A stretch of 21,426 bases of DNA from Propionibacteriaceae bacterium (GTDB taxonomy: Bacteria; Actinomycetota; Actinomycetes; Propionibacteriales; Propionibacteriaceae), in assembly GCA_031255975.1 (NCBI GenBank), contig JAIRRM010000081.1, positions 1-21,426 of the forward strand. Direction: 5' to 3'. A program made the position numbers and the translations under genes. This document shows positions 1-6,926 of the stretch, piece after piece. The stretch's first letter is position 1. Each line of letters opens with the position of its first letter. The notes below the pieces were generated by a model that ran no database searches, had not been told where the DNA came from, and was given only the letters and a program-made list of their open reading frames with translations.

Positions 1-111
1 CCGTTCCTTATCGGCGGCGAACCAGCCGCGTAGATCCGGGGTAAACCCGTCGGCCAGTGCGGCGAGGGTGTTCCAGGCAGGGGTCAACGTGGCGTCAATC
101 GGGGAATCCAT
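1..111 (-). CDS. pgi: Glucose-6-phosphate isomerase, N-terminal fragment (cut by window edge)
   Basis: The 37 codons visible on the minus strand begin MDSPIDATLTPAWNTLAAL and continue with a DLRGWFAADKER stretch. This matches the start of glucose-6-phosphate isomerase, where TPAW and the DLR-LF-DP/K-R segment form the first helices. The enzyme interconverts glucose 6-phosphate and fructose 6-phosphate in glycolysis in the cytoplasm. The catalytic part lies outside the window. The ATG at 111 has no Shine-Dalgarno sequence, but a TAGGCT hexamer lies 7 nt upstream, so a leaderless mRNA is likely. The identification rests on a short conserved segment only. Confidence 0.72.
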   Translation of the reverse strand, partial: MDSPIDATLTPAWNTLAALADGFTPDLRGWFAADKER

Positions 112-118
112 GCCTGCA

Positions 119-124
119 AGCCTA
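119..124 (-). promoter_or_regulatory. -10 box of a leaderless promoter for pgi
   Basis: On the minus strand TAGGCT fits the actinobacterial TAnnnT -10 and ends 7 nt before the pgi ATG, placing the transcript start at or next to the start codon. No ribosome binding site lies between. The -35 region is GC-rich and unconvincing. Confidence 0.45.
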
Positions 125-156
125 GTCAGTCAGGGCACCGCGCGGGCCCGACGCGC

Positions 157-1272
157 TCAGGTCAGGCCACCGAGGAACAGCGCGGGGTCGAAGTACTCGT
201 TGAGACTGGTTCTGCCAACCCAATGCACATGGCAGCCGGTGGATTTGCCGGTGTTGCCAACCAGGCCGATCAGCTCCCCTTCTTCCACCCATTGACCAGG
301 CACCACGACTATGGAGTTCTCAAACATGTGGCCGTAACCGGTGATGATGCCGCCGTGGTCAATCTCGACGTACTCACCCAGACCACTGAAGTTATAGCCC
401 GCAACCGTGACCACTCCAGCGGCCGAGGCGGTGACTGGAGCCGTACACTCCAGGGCAAGATCCATGCCGAGATGGAAAGATATGCCGCCGTAAACCGGGT
501 CGATGCGATAACCGTACGGGCTGGACACCGAGGATCCCTTTACCGGCGGCAAGAAAACCCCTCTGCGAATACCCAGCCGCTCCATCTCAGCCAAGGCTTC
601 GGCGTTGGTCGTCGCACCGGCTTCATTGCGCAGCCGGGTGGCCTCCAACTCAGCGGCGACACGCTTGGCCTCAGCGATGCGTTCGGCTTCAATGGCGTCC
701 AGATTGGCCTGTACCGCCATGGCGTCGGCGGTGGTCTCGTTGGAGTTGGTAATGACGGAGGTGATGCCTAAGGAGATCAGCAGTTCGGTGTTACGCGGGT
801 CATATTTGACGGTGGTGTTGCGTACCGGCCCCATCGCGGTGGCGGCGTCTTCGGGCATCTCGCGCACGGGCATGGCACCAACCAGTGTGGTTTGCGGGAC
901 GTTGTCACCTGCGGCAGCGCCGGCGATGGCGAAGGCACCCAACCCCACTGCTGCGACGACGGTCGCGACAATACGACGTGAAGACCAGTTGCGCTTAGCG
1001 CCGCTTGCCACCACCGAACGATGTTTCGTCTGCACCACCGTGGTGGTGTGCTCGCTGGTCATCGCCCTGGCGGCGCGGGCGTTGCTGCCTACGGGTGCGT
1101 CATCACTGTCGAAGACGTGACGCGATGCGACGTCGAGCGCGACACCCTGTGACTGGGACGAGTCGGACACCGAAATAGACGTATCACCATCGGTTGTCGA
1201 CGCGGCGCGCCTAGCCCCAACCCTTGTCGCAGGCGAACCAGCGCCCTCGCCAAGTGATCGCGAAACGTACAC
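157..1272 (-). CDS. Membrane-anchored M23 family metallopeptidase (LytM domain)
   Basis: This 371-aa protein has a cytoplasmic low-complexity N-terminus (1-95), one membrane segment (about 101-121, after RNWSSRR), an Ala/Glu-rich stretch likely to be helical or coiled coil (about 183-218), and a C-terminal LytM/peptidase M23 domain (about 245-365). The zinc-site motifs are present: HLGMD (267-271), GYGH (312-315) and HVH (348-350). Active family members cut peptidoglycan cross-bridges, so an enzyme acting outside the membrane on the cell wall is expected. The GTG start at 1272 has a good GAGGGGAAAG ribosome binding site about 7 nt upstream. The long 5'UTR with nested hairpins suggests post-transcriptional control. 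The gene stands alone between pgi and an oxidoreductase, both with their own signals. Confidence 0.85.
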   Translation of the reverse strand: MYVSRSLGEGAGSPATRVGARRAASTTDGDTSISVSDSSQSQGVALDVASRHVFDSDDAPVGSNARAARAMTSEHTTTVVQTKHRSVVASGAKRNWSSRRIVATVVAAVGLGAFAIAGAAAGDNVPQTTLVGAMPVREMPEDAATAMGPVRNTTVKYDPRNTELLISLGITSVITNSNETTADAMAVQANLDAIEAERIAEAKRVAAELEATRLRNEAGATTNAEALAEMERLGIRRGVFLPPVKGSSVSSPYGYRIDPVYGGISFHLGMDLALECTAPVTASAAGVVTVAGYNFSGLGEYVEIDHGGIITGYGHMFENSIVVVPGQWVEEGELIGLVGNTGKSTGCHVHWVGRTSLNEYFDPALFLGGLT

Positions 1273-1423
1273 AGCTTTCCCCTCAATGAAGCCACAGCGC
1301 TACCGGACAGTCGGTTATGCGCATACCCGCACCCGACCACCACATGCTATGGCGTCCCTCTCAGGAAAGAGTACCCGGTTTCACAATGCGAAACAAGCCC
1401 AGCCTGAGAAAACCTTAAGGGTT
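1273..1423 (-). promoter_or_regulatory. Structured 5'UTR of the M23 peptidase gene
   Basis: The predicted leader is about 145 nt. On the transcribed strand it holds a nested hairpin: TCTCAGG/CCTGAGA (arms 1403-1409 and 1359-1365) enclosing GTTTC/GAAAC (1390-1394 and 1378-1382). Further down is the palindrome TATGCGCATA (1316-1325). Actinobacterial cell-wall hydrolase genes are often under c-di-AMP (ydaO/yuaA) riboswitches, but I could not find that motif's conserved core here, so no class is assigned. Together with the promoter and the stretch 1452-1623, which shows nothing recognisable, this makes up the 351-base gap before the next gene. Confidence 0.3.
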
Positions 1424-1451
1424 ATTATCCGCGTTGCGTCACGGCGAACAA
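1424..1451 (-). promoter_or_regulatory. Promoter for the M23 peptidase gene
   Basis: On the minus strand TTGTTC (1446-1451) and GATAAT (1424-1429) are separated by 16 bp, a close match to a housekeeping sigma promoter. The predicted start near 1417 gives a leader of about 145 nt. Confidence 0.45.
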
Positions 1452-1623
1452 GCCGCGTCGAACCGAGGCCATCCGAGCGGAAAACGCCAAAGCCGCCTTG
1501 GATCGGGTGAAGGCTGAAGCGACCCCATCGCACTCGCTTGTAGCTCAGATAATGCCCTGCGACGACGCTCATCATTCGGCCACACCGGTGCCGAGAAACG
1601 ACGCCGTCACCTACCTGACGTCA

Positions 1624-2718
1624 TTACTTGCCTTCAGAATCTTGCTTCTGCTTCGGCACGAAGGCTCCGCGCTGGTACGCCTGCGGGTACGGCATGTCTT
1701 CGGGCTGCTTGTCCAGCTTGTAGCCCGCCCACAAGGGCCAGTACGGACGGCGCAATGCCGCGCGACCGATGGCGAGGGCATCCAGATTGCCTTCGCCCAT
1801 GATGCGGGCCGCCTGCTTCGGGCTGGTGATGAGCCCTACCGCAATCACCGGCATACCGGAACGCCCCACATGTCGGGCCAGCCACACCTGATAGCCAGGC
1901 TGGGTGTCAATCTGCGCCGGGACATTGCCGCCGGAACTGACGTCCATCATGTCTACGCCGTGCTCCTTGAGGAGGGTGGCGAGTTGCACGCTTTCCCGCA
2001 CGCTCCAACCATCGTCCAGCCACTCGGTAGCGGAGATACGCACCATCAGCGGCATGGTGTCGGGAAGCACCGCGCGTACCGCGTCCACCACTTCGATGAG
2101 GAAACGGCTACGGCCATCGAAATCGCCGCCGTACTCGTCGGTGCGCTGATTGGTGAGCGGGCTCAGGAACTCGAAAAGCAGGTAGCCGTGCGCGGCGTGT
2201 AGTTCCACGGCATCGAACCCGGCGGCGACAGCGCGTTTCGCGGCATCGGCGAATGCCTTGGTGACGGATGCGATGTCGTCTTTGGTCATCTCCCGCGGGG
2301 TGTCGTAACCGGGAAACGCGATGGCGCTGGGGGCCATCGTCTTCCAGCCGCCCTCGGATTCGGGCACCGTCGCCGCCTTGTCGGCGGAACTGCCCTTGCG
2401 CCCGGCGTGGTTCAACTGCACACTGATGGCCGCGCCATATTCATGTACGAAATCGACGACACGCTTCCAGGCGTCGCGTTGGGTGTCGTTCCAGAGGCCG
2501 CAGTCGTACGGGGTGATGCGGCCATCGGGGGTGACACCGGTGGCTTCCGCCGTAATCAGCCCAAAACCACCCACAGCGCGGGAACCGTAATGCACCAGAT
2601 GCCAGTCATTTGGCACTCCGTCCTGATCCTTGCAGGAGTACGTACACATTGGGGGCAGAAACATGCGGTTGCGGATGGTGAGTCCGCGCAGCGTGAGTGG
2701 ATCGAACAGAGTTGCCAT
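1624..2718 (-). CDS. NADH:flavin oxidoreductase, Old Yellow Enzyme family (YqjM/NamA-like)
   Basis: This 364-aa FMN-dependent ene-reductase has a TIM-barrel fold and probably reduces activated C=C bonds with NADPH. YqjM-class signatures are all present: FLPPMCTYSC with C25 and Y27 (equivalent to C26/Y28 of YqjM), the substrate-anion pair in HAAH (H174, H177), QLNHAGRKG, and the RISATEW segment of the barrel. This points to the thermophilic-like OYE subclass, not the classical one. An in-frame start exists at 2784, but family homology starts at MATLFDPL, so ATG 2718 is chosen. That ATG has no Shine-Dalgarno sequence and a TAGCCT hexamer 7 nt upstream, which supports a leaderless start. The physiological substrate cannot be told from sequence. 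Confidence 0.9.
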   Translation of the reverse strand: MATLFDPLTLRGLTIRNRMFLPPMCTYSCKDQDGVPNDWHLVHYGSRAVGGFGLITAEATGVTPDGRITPYDCGLWNDTQRDAWKRVVDFVHEYGAAISVQLNHAGRKGSSADKAATVPESEGGWKTMAPSAIAFPGYDTPREMTKDDIASVTKAFADAAKRAVAAGFDAVELHAAHGYLLFEFLSPLTNQRTDEYGGDFDGRSRFLIEVVDAVRAVLPDTMPLMVRISATEWLDDGWSVRESVQLATLLKEHGVDMMDVSSGGNVPAQIDTQPGYQVWLARHVGRSGMPVIAVGLITSPKQAARIMGEGNLDALAIGRAALRRPYWPLWAGYKLDKQPEDMPYPQAYQRGAFVPKQKQDSEGK

Positions 2719-2725
2719 GAGATAC

Positions 2726-2731
2726 AGGCTA
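2726..2731 (-). promoter_or_regulatory. -10 box of a leaderless promoter for the OYE-family gene
   Basis: TAGCCT on the minus strand ends 7 nt before the ATG at 2718, with no ribosome binding site between. This is the same geometry as at pgi. It also argues against the longer in-frame start at 2784. Confidence 0.45.
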
Positions 2732-2805
2732 GCCGAAACAGCGCTCACGTTTTTGTAACTTCTCGGATTCGCAACGCCCCGCATCCGCGCGGTAGGCTAC
2801 CCCGC

Positions 2806-2891
2806 GGAGGCGTCGCCTAGTTGGTCTATGGCGCTCGCTTGGAAAGCGGGTTGGGTGCAAGCCCTCGCGGGTTCGAATCCCGCCGCCTCCG
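2806..2891 (+). tRNA. tRNA-Ser (anticodon GGA)
   Basis: This 86-nt type II tRNA can be folded by eye. The acceptor stem is GGAGGCG (2806-2812) with CGCCTCC (2884-2890), plus discriminator G2891. The D-stem is GCC/GGC. The anticodon stem is CTCGC/GCGGG, around the loop TTGGAAA with anticodon GGA at 2841-2843. A long variable arm (about 2851-2866) is typical of tRNA-Ser, and the T-arm is GCGGG-TTCGAAT-CCCGC. It decodes UCC and UCU. CCA is not fully encoded, since GCA follows the acceptor stem. A strong terminator follows within 5 nt. Confidence 0.97.
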
Positions 2892-2895
2892 CAAG

Positions 2896-2940
2896 GGTTT
2901 GGGGGGCCGTGCAAAGCACGGCCCCCCAAACCTTTCTTGC
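2896..2940 (+). terminator. Rho-independent terminator of tRNA-Ser
   Basis: A perfect 17-bp stem (2896-2912 with 2916-2932) has an AAA loop, a GC-rich core and a trailing TTTCTT. It begins 4 nt after the tRNA and is unusually long and perfect. Confidence 0.9.
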
Positions 2941-2948
2941 GCCGTCGC

Positions 2949-2964
2949 GGCGGCGGGATTCGAA
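2949..2964 (-). repeat. Inverted 16-bp copy of the tRNA-Ser 3' end
   Basis: GGCGGCGGGATTCGAA is the exact reverse complement of tRNA positions 2872-2887, covering the T-loop to the acceptor stem. It flanks the terminator hairpin, so the two arms plus the terminator can form one larger nested inverted repeat (2872-2964). Related forward copies occur at 3036-3047 (12 of 12 core bases) and 3298-3310 (one mismatch). I see no integrase gene nearby. Confidence 0.6.
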
Positions 2965-3026
2965 AGAACGGTGCCCGTAGGGTGACGTTCCGAGCCATCA
3001 TGAGGAAGCCCGGTGGGCTTCCGATT

Positions 3027-3050
3027 GAGGCCCCCTCGAATCCCGCCAGC
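3027..3050 (+). repeat. T-arm-like repeat, left copy
   Basis: GAGGCCC followed by TCGAATCCCGCCA recurs at 3291-3311 as GAGGCCC with TTCGAATACCGCCA. The two copies bracket the palindromic repeat cluster in the same orientation, and both contain the TCGAATcCCGCC core shared with the tRNA-Ser T-arm. Confidence 0.45.
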
Positions 3051-3080
3051 GGCAGACTGACGTGATGTTTCTGCTGGGGG

Positions 3081-3287
3081 TTACTGAGATTCCGGCTCGG
3101 GGCCGGAATGACGGGCATTGTCGTGGGGGATGCTCTACCGAGGTTACTGAGATTCCGGCTCGGGGGCCGGAATGACGAACTATGGGGACGGAATGACGGG
3201 TGTTGCCACGGGGGATGCTCCACCAAAGCTCCTGAGATTCCGGCTCGGGGGCCGGAATGACGAACGACGGGGGCGGAATGACGGACG
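3081..3287. repeat. Tandem 85/63-bp extragenic palindromic repeat cluster
   Basis: Three near-identical hairpins, ATTCCGGC-TCGGG(G)-GCCGGAAT, lie at 3089-3109, 3152-3173 and 3237-3258. Each sits in a longer conserved unit containing GGAATGACGGG, a GTGGGGGATGCTC-like block and CTGAG before the hairpin. GGAATGACGG recurs at 3105, 3190 and 3275, an exact 85-bp period. The first hairpin-to-hairpin step is only 63 bp because a 22-bp piece with a second GGAATGACG is missing. In-phase translations of this DNA are arginine/proline-rich nonsense. It looks like a REP/BIME-type non-coding repeat and fills most of the gap between the tRNA terminator and the next gene at 3320. Confidence 0.75.
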
Positions 3288-3290
3288 GTG

Positions 3291-3311
3291 GAGGCCCTTC
3301 GAATACCGCCA
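3291..3311 (+). repeat. T-arm-like repeat, right copy
   Basis: This is the partner of the copy at 3027-3050, with a deletion in the C-run and one base change (TTCGAATACCGCC). It ends about 10 bp before the stop codon of the next minus-strand gene. Confidence 0.4.
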
Positions 3312-3319
3312 CCCGTATA

Positions 3320-3817
3320 TCACTCCTGCGGCGGAGCGACTGCCGCGTCTTTCTTGGCGTACCTTTCCATATCCTCGAACATCTTTGTGGCACGCGACAG
3401 ACCGAGCGGGGTGATGTTGATGGTCACTTTGTCGCCGCCAGCGGTTGACCATAGGAACAACGTCTGCGAGTCGGTGGAGCCGTCGCTGGCCTGCGGGCTG
3501 TAATCGATGTAGTAGTCGGGCAGGTTGAACTCCTGCCGCAAGTCACCACCCTGGTAGTAGCGAAATACCGGGCCGTCCAGCTCAAAGCGGATTTTCTCAC
3601 TCATCAACGTACTCCAGACGGCGAACGCCAACAGGGCACCGGCTACCGCGATCGGCACCCATTCCGGGAAGTCCCACGGACCGAGGTTGATAACTCTGGC
3701 GATACTTATACCGCTGGTGCGCAGCCAATGCAGAACGACACCGGCGAACGCCGCCCCCACAATGCCCCACAACAAGCTGGTCACAGCGGAATGCCACGGA
3801 CGTTTGTATATCTTCAT
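3320..3817 (-). CDS. Small membrane protein with possible PH-like C-terminal domain
   Basis: This 165-aa protein is not recognised as a named family. Two hydrophobic segments (about 11-31 and 53-71) form an N-terminal hairpin. The rest (about 74-150) is soluble and beta-rich, with EKIRFELDGPVFRYYQGG resembling the start of bacterial PH-like domains that follow two membrane helices. The tail is alanine/proline-rich. A strong ribosome binding site, AGGAGAAG, lies 6 nt upstream of the ATG at 3817. It is a single gene, with the repeat cluster behind it and the SRP RNA promoter region in front. Its base composition seems less GC-rich than neighbouring genes. Function unknown. Confidence 0.75.
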   Translation of the reverse strand: MKIYKRPWHSAVTSLLWGIVGAAFAGVVLHWLRTSGISIARVINLGPWDFPEWVPIAVAGALLAFAVWSTLMSEKIRFELDGPVFRYYQGGDLRQEFNLPDYYIDYSPQASDGSTDSQTLFLWSTAGGDKVTINITPLGLSRATKMFEDMERYAKKDAAVAPPQE

Positions 3818-4018
3818 GCTGCTTCTCCTGTACTAAATCACAGGCAGCATCCACTGCCCGTTTTAGAGCCACAAGCTTAGGGTCACTGTCAGGGAGAACT
3901 GTCGCAGAATTGATTACATGAGACAATAGACCCAGTTTCGACGGGCTCATCTCGGGCTGGTTCTGACTGGCCCAACCACCAAAACACTGCTGACCACCTC
4001 GGCCAAGGGCGCAGCAAG

Positions 4019-4049
4019 TTGAGACGATACGACGCTACGTCGCTAGACT
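4019..4049 (+). promoter_or_regulatory. Promoter of the SRP RNA gene
   Basis: TTGAGA (4019-4024) and TAGACT (4044-4049) are spaced 19 bp apart. The start point predicted near 4056 matches the 5' end inferred from the RNA fold. Confidence 0.55.
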
Positions 4050-4055
4050 GTTGGA

Positions 4056-4153
4056 TAAGGCTGCTCGCGCGGCGTTATCTCGCCCAACTCCCCCAGGGCC
4101 GAAAGGCAGCAAGGGTAAGTGAGCTCTGTCGGGTGCGCGGGCAGCCCCCTTTT
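4056..4153 (+). ncRNA. ffs: Signal recognition particle RNA (small bacterial 4.5S type)
   Basis: The apical domain IV signature is clear: CCCCCAGGGCC, a GAAA tetraloop (GNRA class), then GGCAGCAAGGGTAAG (about 4090-4119), which holds the Ffh-binding symmetric and asymmetric loops. The ends pair through GGCTGC (4059-4064) with GCAGCC (4141-4146), with CGCGC opposite GCGCG inside. CCCCTTTTG follows and terminates the transcript. The length of about 95 nt fits the short bacterial form without an Alu domain. The RNA works with Ffh and FtsY to target membrane proteins co-translationally. Confidence 0.93.
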
Positions 4154-4272
4154 GTCTTTCCTCATCTCCAGCGGTGAAATGGCAGTTGCGGCGTCGCAGG
4201 TGGAAAAGTCACCGCACCGAACACCGATCCCGGTGCAGCGGCGCGATTTACCGGCGTGCCCCGACTGGCCGT

Positions 4273-4278
4273 TAGACT
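4273..4278 (+). promoter_or_regulatory. Putative -10 box for the 280-aa membrane protein gene
   Basis: TAGACT, identical to the -10 of the SRP RNA gene, lies about 32 nt before the GTG start. This leaves room for a short leader with the GAGAAGG ribosome binding site. No clear -35 is seen. Confidence 0.35.
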
Positions 4279-4310
4279 TCCTGCTGACAAGCGTAGAGAG
4301 AAGGCATGAC

Positions 4311-5153
4311 GTGGCGAGCAAACTGAAGGAGCCGGAACCGAACGAGTTGTGGCCTGAAATACTGGGCCACGGGCCGAAGTTGGCCTACGACGACGGCGTG
4401 CTGTCGGTGCGCCTCAGTTCCAACGAGAACCACTACACCATCGGGCAAGGTGAGGGTGAGGCGGCGCTGTTCGTCACCTACACCACGCAGATCACTGCCG
4501 ACTCCCGCGACGGTCTCACCATGGCCGGGCGCCATGTCACCGGCTGGATGCTGCTCGACGCAAACGGGCAGCTACTGGCCCGGCTCGCCAGCGACGACGA
4601 AGTGGTGTACCAGCGCAGCAAGATGGACGCGTTCGCCGCGCTGGCCGGGGTAAAAATCAAGGACTGGGGCGAAGTCCCCGTCAGCCGCATCGACAAATTG
4701 ATGGTGCCGACGGACGGCAAGGGTGCCACCCGACAGCGCATCAGCCGCCGCGAATGGGTCATCGCCGCCGCCGTGGCGGGCGGCATCCTTTTCTCGTGGC
4801 CATTCACCAGCCACATCACCTTCAGCAGCGAACGACAGCGGGCGTTCATCATCCTGCTGCTCGGCGTCGGTGGGTTCCTGTTCGCCGGTATCGGGCTAGG
4901 GATTGGCAAATTGGCGGCGAAACTCCCGGCGCTGCCGGTGCGCGTGATATGTGGAGTGCTGACCGTCGGGTTTGCCGCAGCGTCGCTGTACGTCCAGTTC
5001 GCCAACCTCGCCGTCTGGAAGCTCACTCCGAACCAAACCGGTGCCGCCCTACTGGGGCTCGCCGCTGAGTCCGCCGCCGCCGCTCTTTGGGCGGGAATCC
5101 AGCGCGCCGGTATCGAACCGGCGAAACGCCAGTCGAAGCTTGATCTGCGGTAA
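4311..5153 (+). CDS. Conserved-type hypothetical membrane protein, four C-terminal helices
   Basis: This 280-aa protein is not assigned to a named family. The first about 140 residues are soluble and mixed alpha/beta. About 148-165, 178-200, 210-228 and 243-262 are hydrophobic segments, and the protein ends in a basic tail. The reading frame stays open upstream into the SRP RNA, so the start is uncertain. GTG 4311 is preferred because GAGAAGG lies 6 nt before it and a TAGACT -10 fits a short leader. ATG 4179 is the alternative, adding 44 residues without a convincing ribosome binding site. The gene converges on the DUF885 gene with an 18-bp gap. Confidence 0.7.
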   Translation: MASKLKEPEPNELWPEILGHGPKLAYDDGVLSVRLSSNENHYTIGQGEGEAALFVTYTTQITADSRDGLTMAGRHVTGWMLLDANGQLLARLASDDEVVYQRSKMDAFAALAGVKIKDWGEVPVSRIDKLMVPTDGKGATRQRISRREWVIAAAVAGGILFSWPFTSHITFSSERQRAFIILLLGVGGFLFAGIGLGIGKLAAKLPALPVRVICGVLTVGFAAASLYVQFANLAVWKLTPNQTGAALLGLAAESAAAALWAGIQRAGIEPAKRQSKLDLR

Positions 5154-5154
5154 C

Positions 5155-5171
5155 CGCGTACGGACTACGCG
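5155..5171. terminator. Short hairpin between convergent genes
   Basis: CGCGTA-CGGAC-TACGCG is a perfect 6-bp stem with a 5-nt loop that fills the 18-bp space between two convergent stop codons. There is no T-run on either strand, so it may only weakly aid bidirectional termination. Confidence 0.3.
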
Positions 5172-6836
5172 CTACCCCAACAGCGCAAACCTCAAGGTGT
5201 CGAGCCCGACACTGCCGATACGAAGCGCCCTCATGTGGAAGTCCTTCAGGTCGAAGGCGGCACCCTCGCGCTGCCTCACAGCCTCACGCAGTTCGAGCCA
5301 CACTTTCTGACCGATCTTGTACGACGGTGCCTGGCCGGGCCAACCGAAGTAGCGGTTCACCTCGAAAAGCGCCTGGCCCTCGGCCATGTAGCAGTGGTTC
5401 TTGTAGAAGGCGAGCGCCTTCTCGAACGTCCACTCGCCGCCGCCAACCTCAGCCGGAGCCTCGAAGCCGCAGTGAACGCCGATGTCGATAACCACCCGGG
5501 CCGCCCGCATCGCCTGGGAGTCCAGCATCCCGAGACGGCTGCCCGGATCTTCCAAAAAGCCCAGTTCGTTCATCAACTGTTCGGCGTACAGCGCCCAGCC
5601 CTCGCCGTGACCGGATACCCAGGAGCCAAAGCGGCGGTACGAGTTCAACGTGTCTTTGTGGTAGACGGCGGTGGCGATCTGCAGGTGATGACCGGGCACA
5701 CCCTCGTGATACACGGTGGTCAACTCCGCCCAGGTGCCGAAACTCTTGGCGTCCGGCGTCACCGACCACCACATCTGTCCCGGACGGCTGAAATCGTCGC
5801 TGGGGCTGGTGTACCAGATACCGCCATCGGTGGTGGGGGCGATGCGGGGCCGTAATGTCTGCAACGGCTCCGGGATGTCGAAATGTGTGCCGGTGAGCGT
5901 CTCCATCGCCTCATCGATACGGGCCTGCATCCACACCAATAGATTGTCGGTGCCGACGATCTGATACTTCGGATCGGCGTCCAACGCCTCTTTGGTCTCG
6001 CGTACGCTCAGGCCGGGCCGCAAGATGGCGGCCGTCTCGCGCTGCGCCTCGTCTAAGCGGGCCACCTCTTGCTTGCCCCACTCGTACATCTCGCGCATGT
6101 TGACGGCGCTGCCGATGAAGTCGCGTGATTTCAGCGCGTACAGTTCTTCGCCCACGCCGTCAATTGGGGTGGCGAGGGGCAAGATTTCATCGGTGAGGCG
6201 CCGTACGGCCTTGCGATATGCCTCCTTGGCGTACGTGACGCCGGTGGCCAGCTTGTCCTGATAATCCGCGCCGAGTTTGGGGGCCACGGAATCGGCGAGC
6301 GTGTCGAAGAACGCGCCGGGCTGCGTCCAGCCGGTTGCCTGTTCGATGAGCAGTTTCACCTGACGTATCGACGGCTTGTGCCCCCATTCAATACCCGCCA
6401 ACTGCCGCACAAACCACTGCTCCACGGCCTCGGGCAGCGCGTGGAGGCGGCGCACGATGGTTTCGCACTGCGCGGCGGTGTCGGTCGGCATCACCTCGTA
6501 GACGGAGCGGATCTCTGCCAAACCGGACGAGATGCCGTTGATCTCCACCAGATTGTTGTGGGTCTCGTGCGTCTCAATGGCCAGTCCGATGCGCTCGTTC
6601 ATGGCGGAGACGGTCACCGCATCCACATCATCTACCGGGGTGAGCGTGGCCAGTTCGGCCAGCAGTTTCTTGTCGCGCTGATACGTACGCTCCGCCTCCG
6701 CTGGAGTGAAGTCGTCGTACTCGTCTTGGCGTTCGTCACGGCCCAGCGTCGTCAACGCCAGTGGTGATGCCTGTACGGTCTCCTCGAAGTATTTCTCGGC
6801 GAGGGCGTCAATCGCCGTGGGTTCGCGTCTGCTCAT
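5172..6836 (-). CDS. DUF885 family protein (putative metallopeptidase-like)
   Basis: The 554-aa length fits DUF885 proteins. The family's histidine motif HEGVPGHHLQ (377-386) and the downstream HGEGWALYAEQLMNE (410-424) are both intact. They resemble gluzincin-type zinc sites, so a zinc-dependent hydrolase is inferred, but few family members have a known reaction. No signal peptide or membrane segment is seen, so it is probably cytoplasmic. The ATG at 6836 has no ribosome binding site, while TAGAGT ends 6 nt upstream, so a leaderless transcript is likely. It is transcribed alone, away from the HTH/nucleotidyltransferase pair. Confidence 0.88.
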   Translation of the reverse strand: MSRREPTAIDALAEKYFEETVQASPLALTTLGRDERQDEYDDFTPAEAERTYQRDKKLLAELATLTPVDDVDAVTVSAMNERIGLAIETHETHNNLVEINGISSGLAEIRSVYEVMPTDTAAQCETIVRRLHALPEAVEQWFVRQLAGIEWGHKPSIRQVKLLIEQATGWTQPGAFFDTLADSVAPKLGADYQDKLATGVTYAKEAYRKAVRRLTDEILPLATPIDGVGEELYALKSRDFIGSAVNMREMYEWGKQEVARLDEAQRETAAILRPGLSVRETKEALDADPKYQIVGTDNLLVWMQARIDEAMETLTGTHFDIPEPLQTLRPRIAPTTDGGIWYTSPSDDFSRPGQMWWSVTPDAKSFGTWAELTTVYHEGVPGHHLQIATAVYHKDTLNSYRRFGSWVSGHGEGWALYAEQLMNELGFLEDPGSRLGMLDSQAMRAARVVIDIGVHCGFEAPAEVGGGEWTFEKALAFYKNHCYMAEGQALFEVNRYFGWPGQAPSYKIGQKVWLELREAVRQREGAAFDLKDFHMRALRIGSVGLDTLRFALLG

Positions 6837-6842
6837 GTAGGC

Positions 6843-6848
6843 ACTCTA
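6843..6848 (-). promoter_or_regulatory. -10 box of a leaderless promoter for the DUF885 gene
   Basis: TAGAGT on the minus strand ends 6 nt before the ATG at 6836. There is no Shine-Dalgarno sequence, and the -35 match is weak. Confidence 0.45.
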
Positions 6849-6926
6849 CGGGATTCATACCAGCAGTTTGCTCAGTAACCGCCTCTCAGAATCGCCCCGG
6901 GCGATCAGGTGGCGTCCAATCGCGTA

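Noticed and set aside
1351..1400. Glycine- or TPP-riboswitch-like strings (CTCTCAGGAAAGAG on plus, CTGAGAGGGA on minus)
   Set aside because: Only short matches; the other conserved blocks of both riboswitch classes are missing.
2729..3226. 165-aa minus-strand ORF with GGGGIRTREGLHPTRF and SFRPPSRNL motifs
   Set aside because: It is the antisense translation of tRNA-Ser plus the palindromic repeats; such motifs are well-known spurious database proteins.
3081..3287. CRISPR-like array
   Set aside because: Units are 63-85 bp and conserved throughout, with internal hairpins; there are no distinct spacers and no cas genes.
2785..3319. Integrated element at tRNA-Ser
   Set aside because: No integrase or cargo gene, and the tRNA-end copy is inverted, which is not the layout of attL/attR direct repeats.
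3597..3950. 117-aa minus-strand ORF starting MSPSKLGLLSHVINSATVLP
   Set aside because: Its first about 44 residues look protein-like, but the rest is out of frame over the better-supported membrane protein gene and there is no ribosome binding site. It might be a decayed gene start; not strong enough to annotate.
4119..4310. Upstream extension of the 280-aa membrane protein into the SRP RNA
   Set aside because: The frame is open, but ATG 4119 lies inside the SRP RNA and a good ribosome binding site exists only before GTG 4311.
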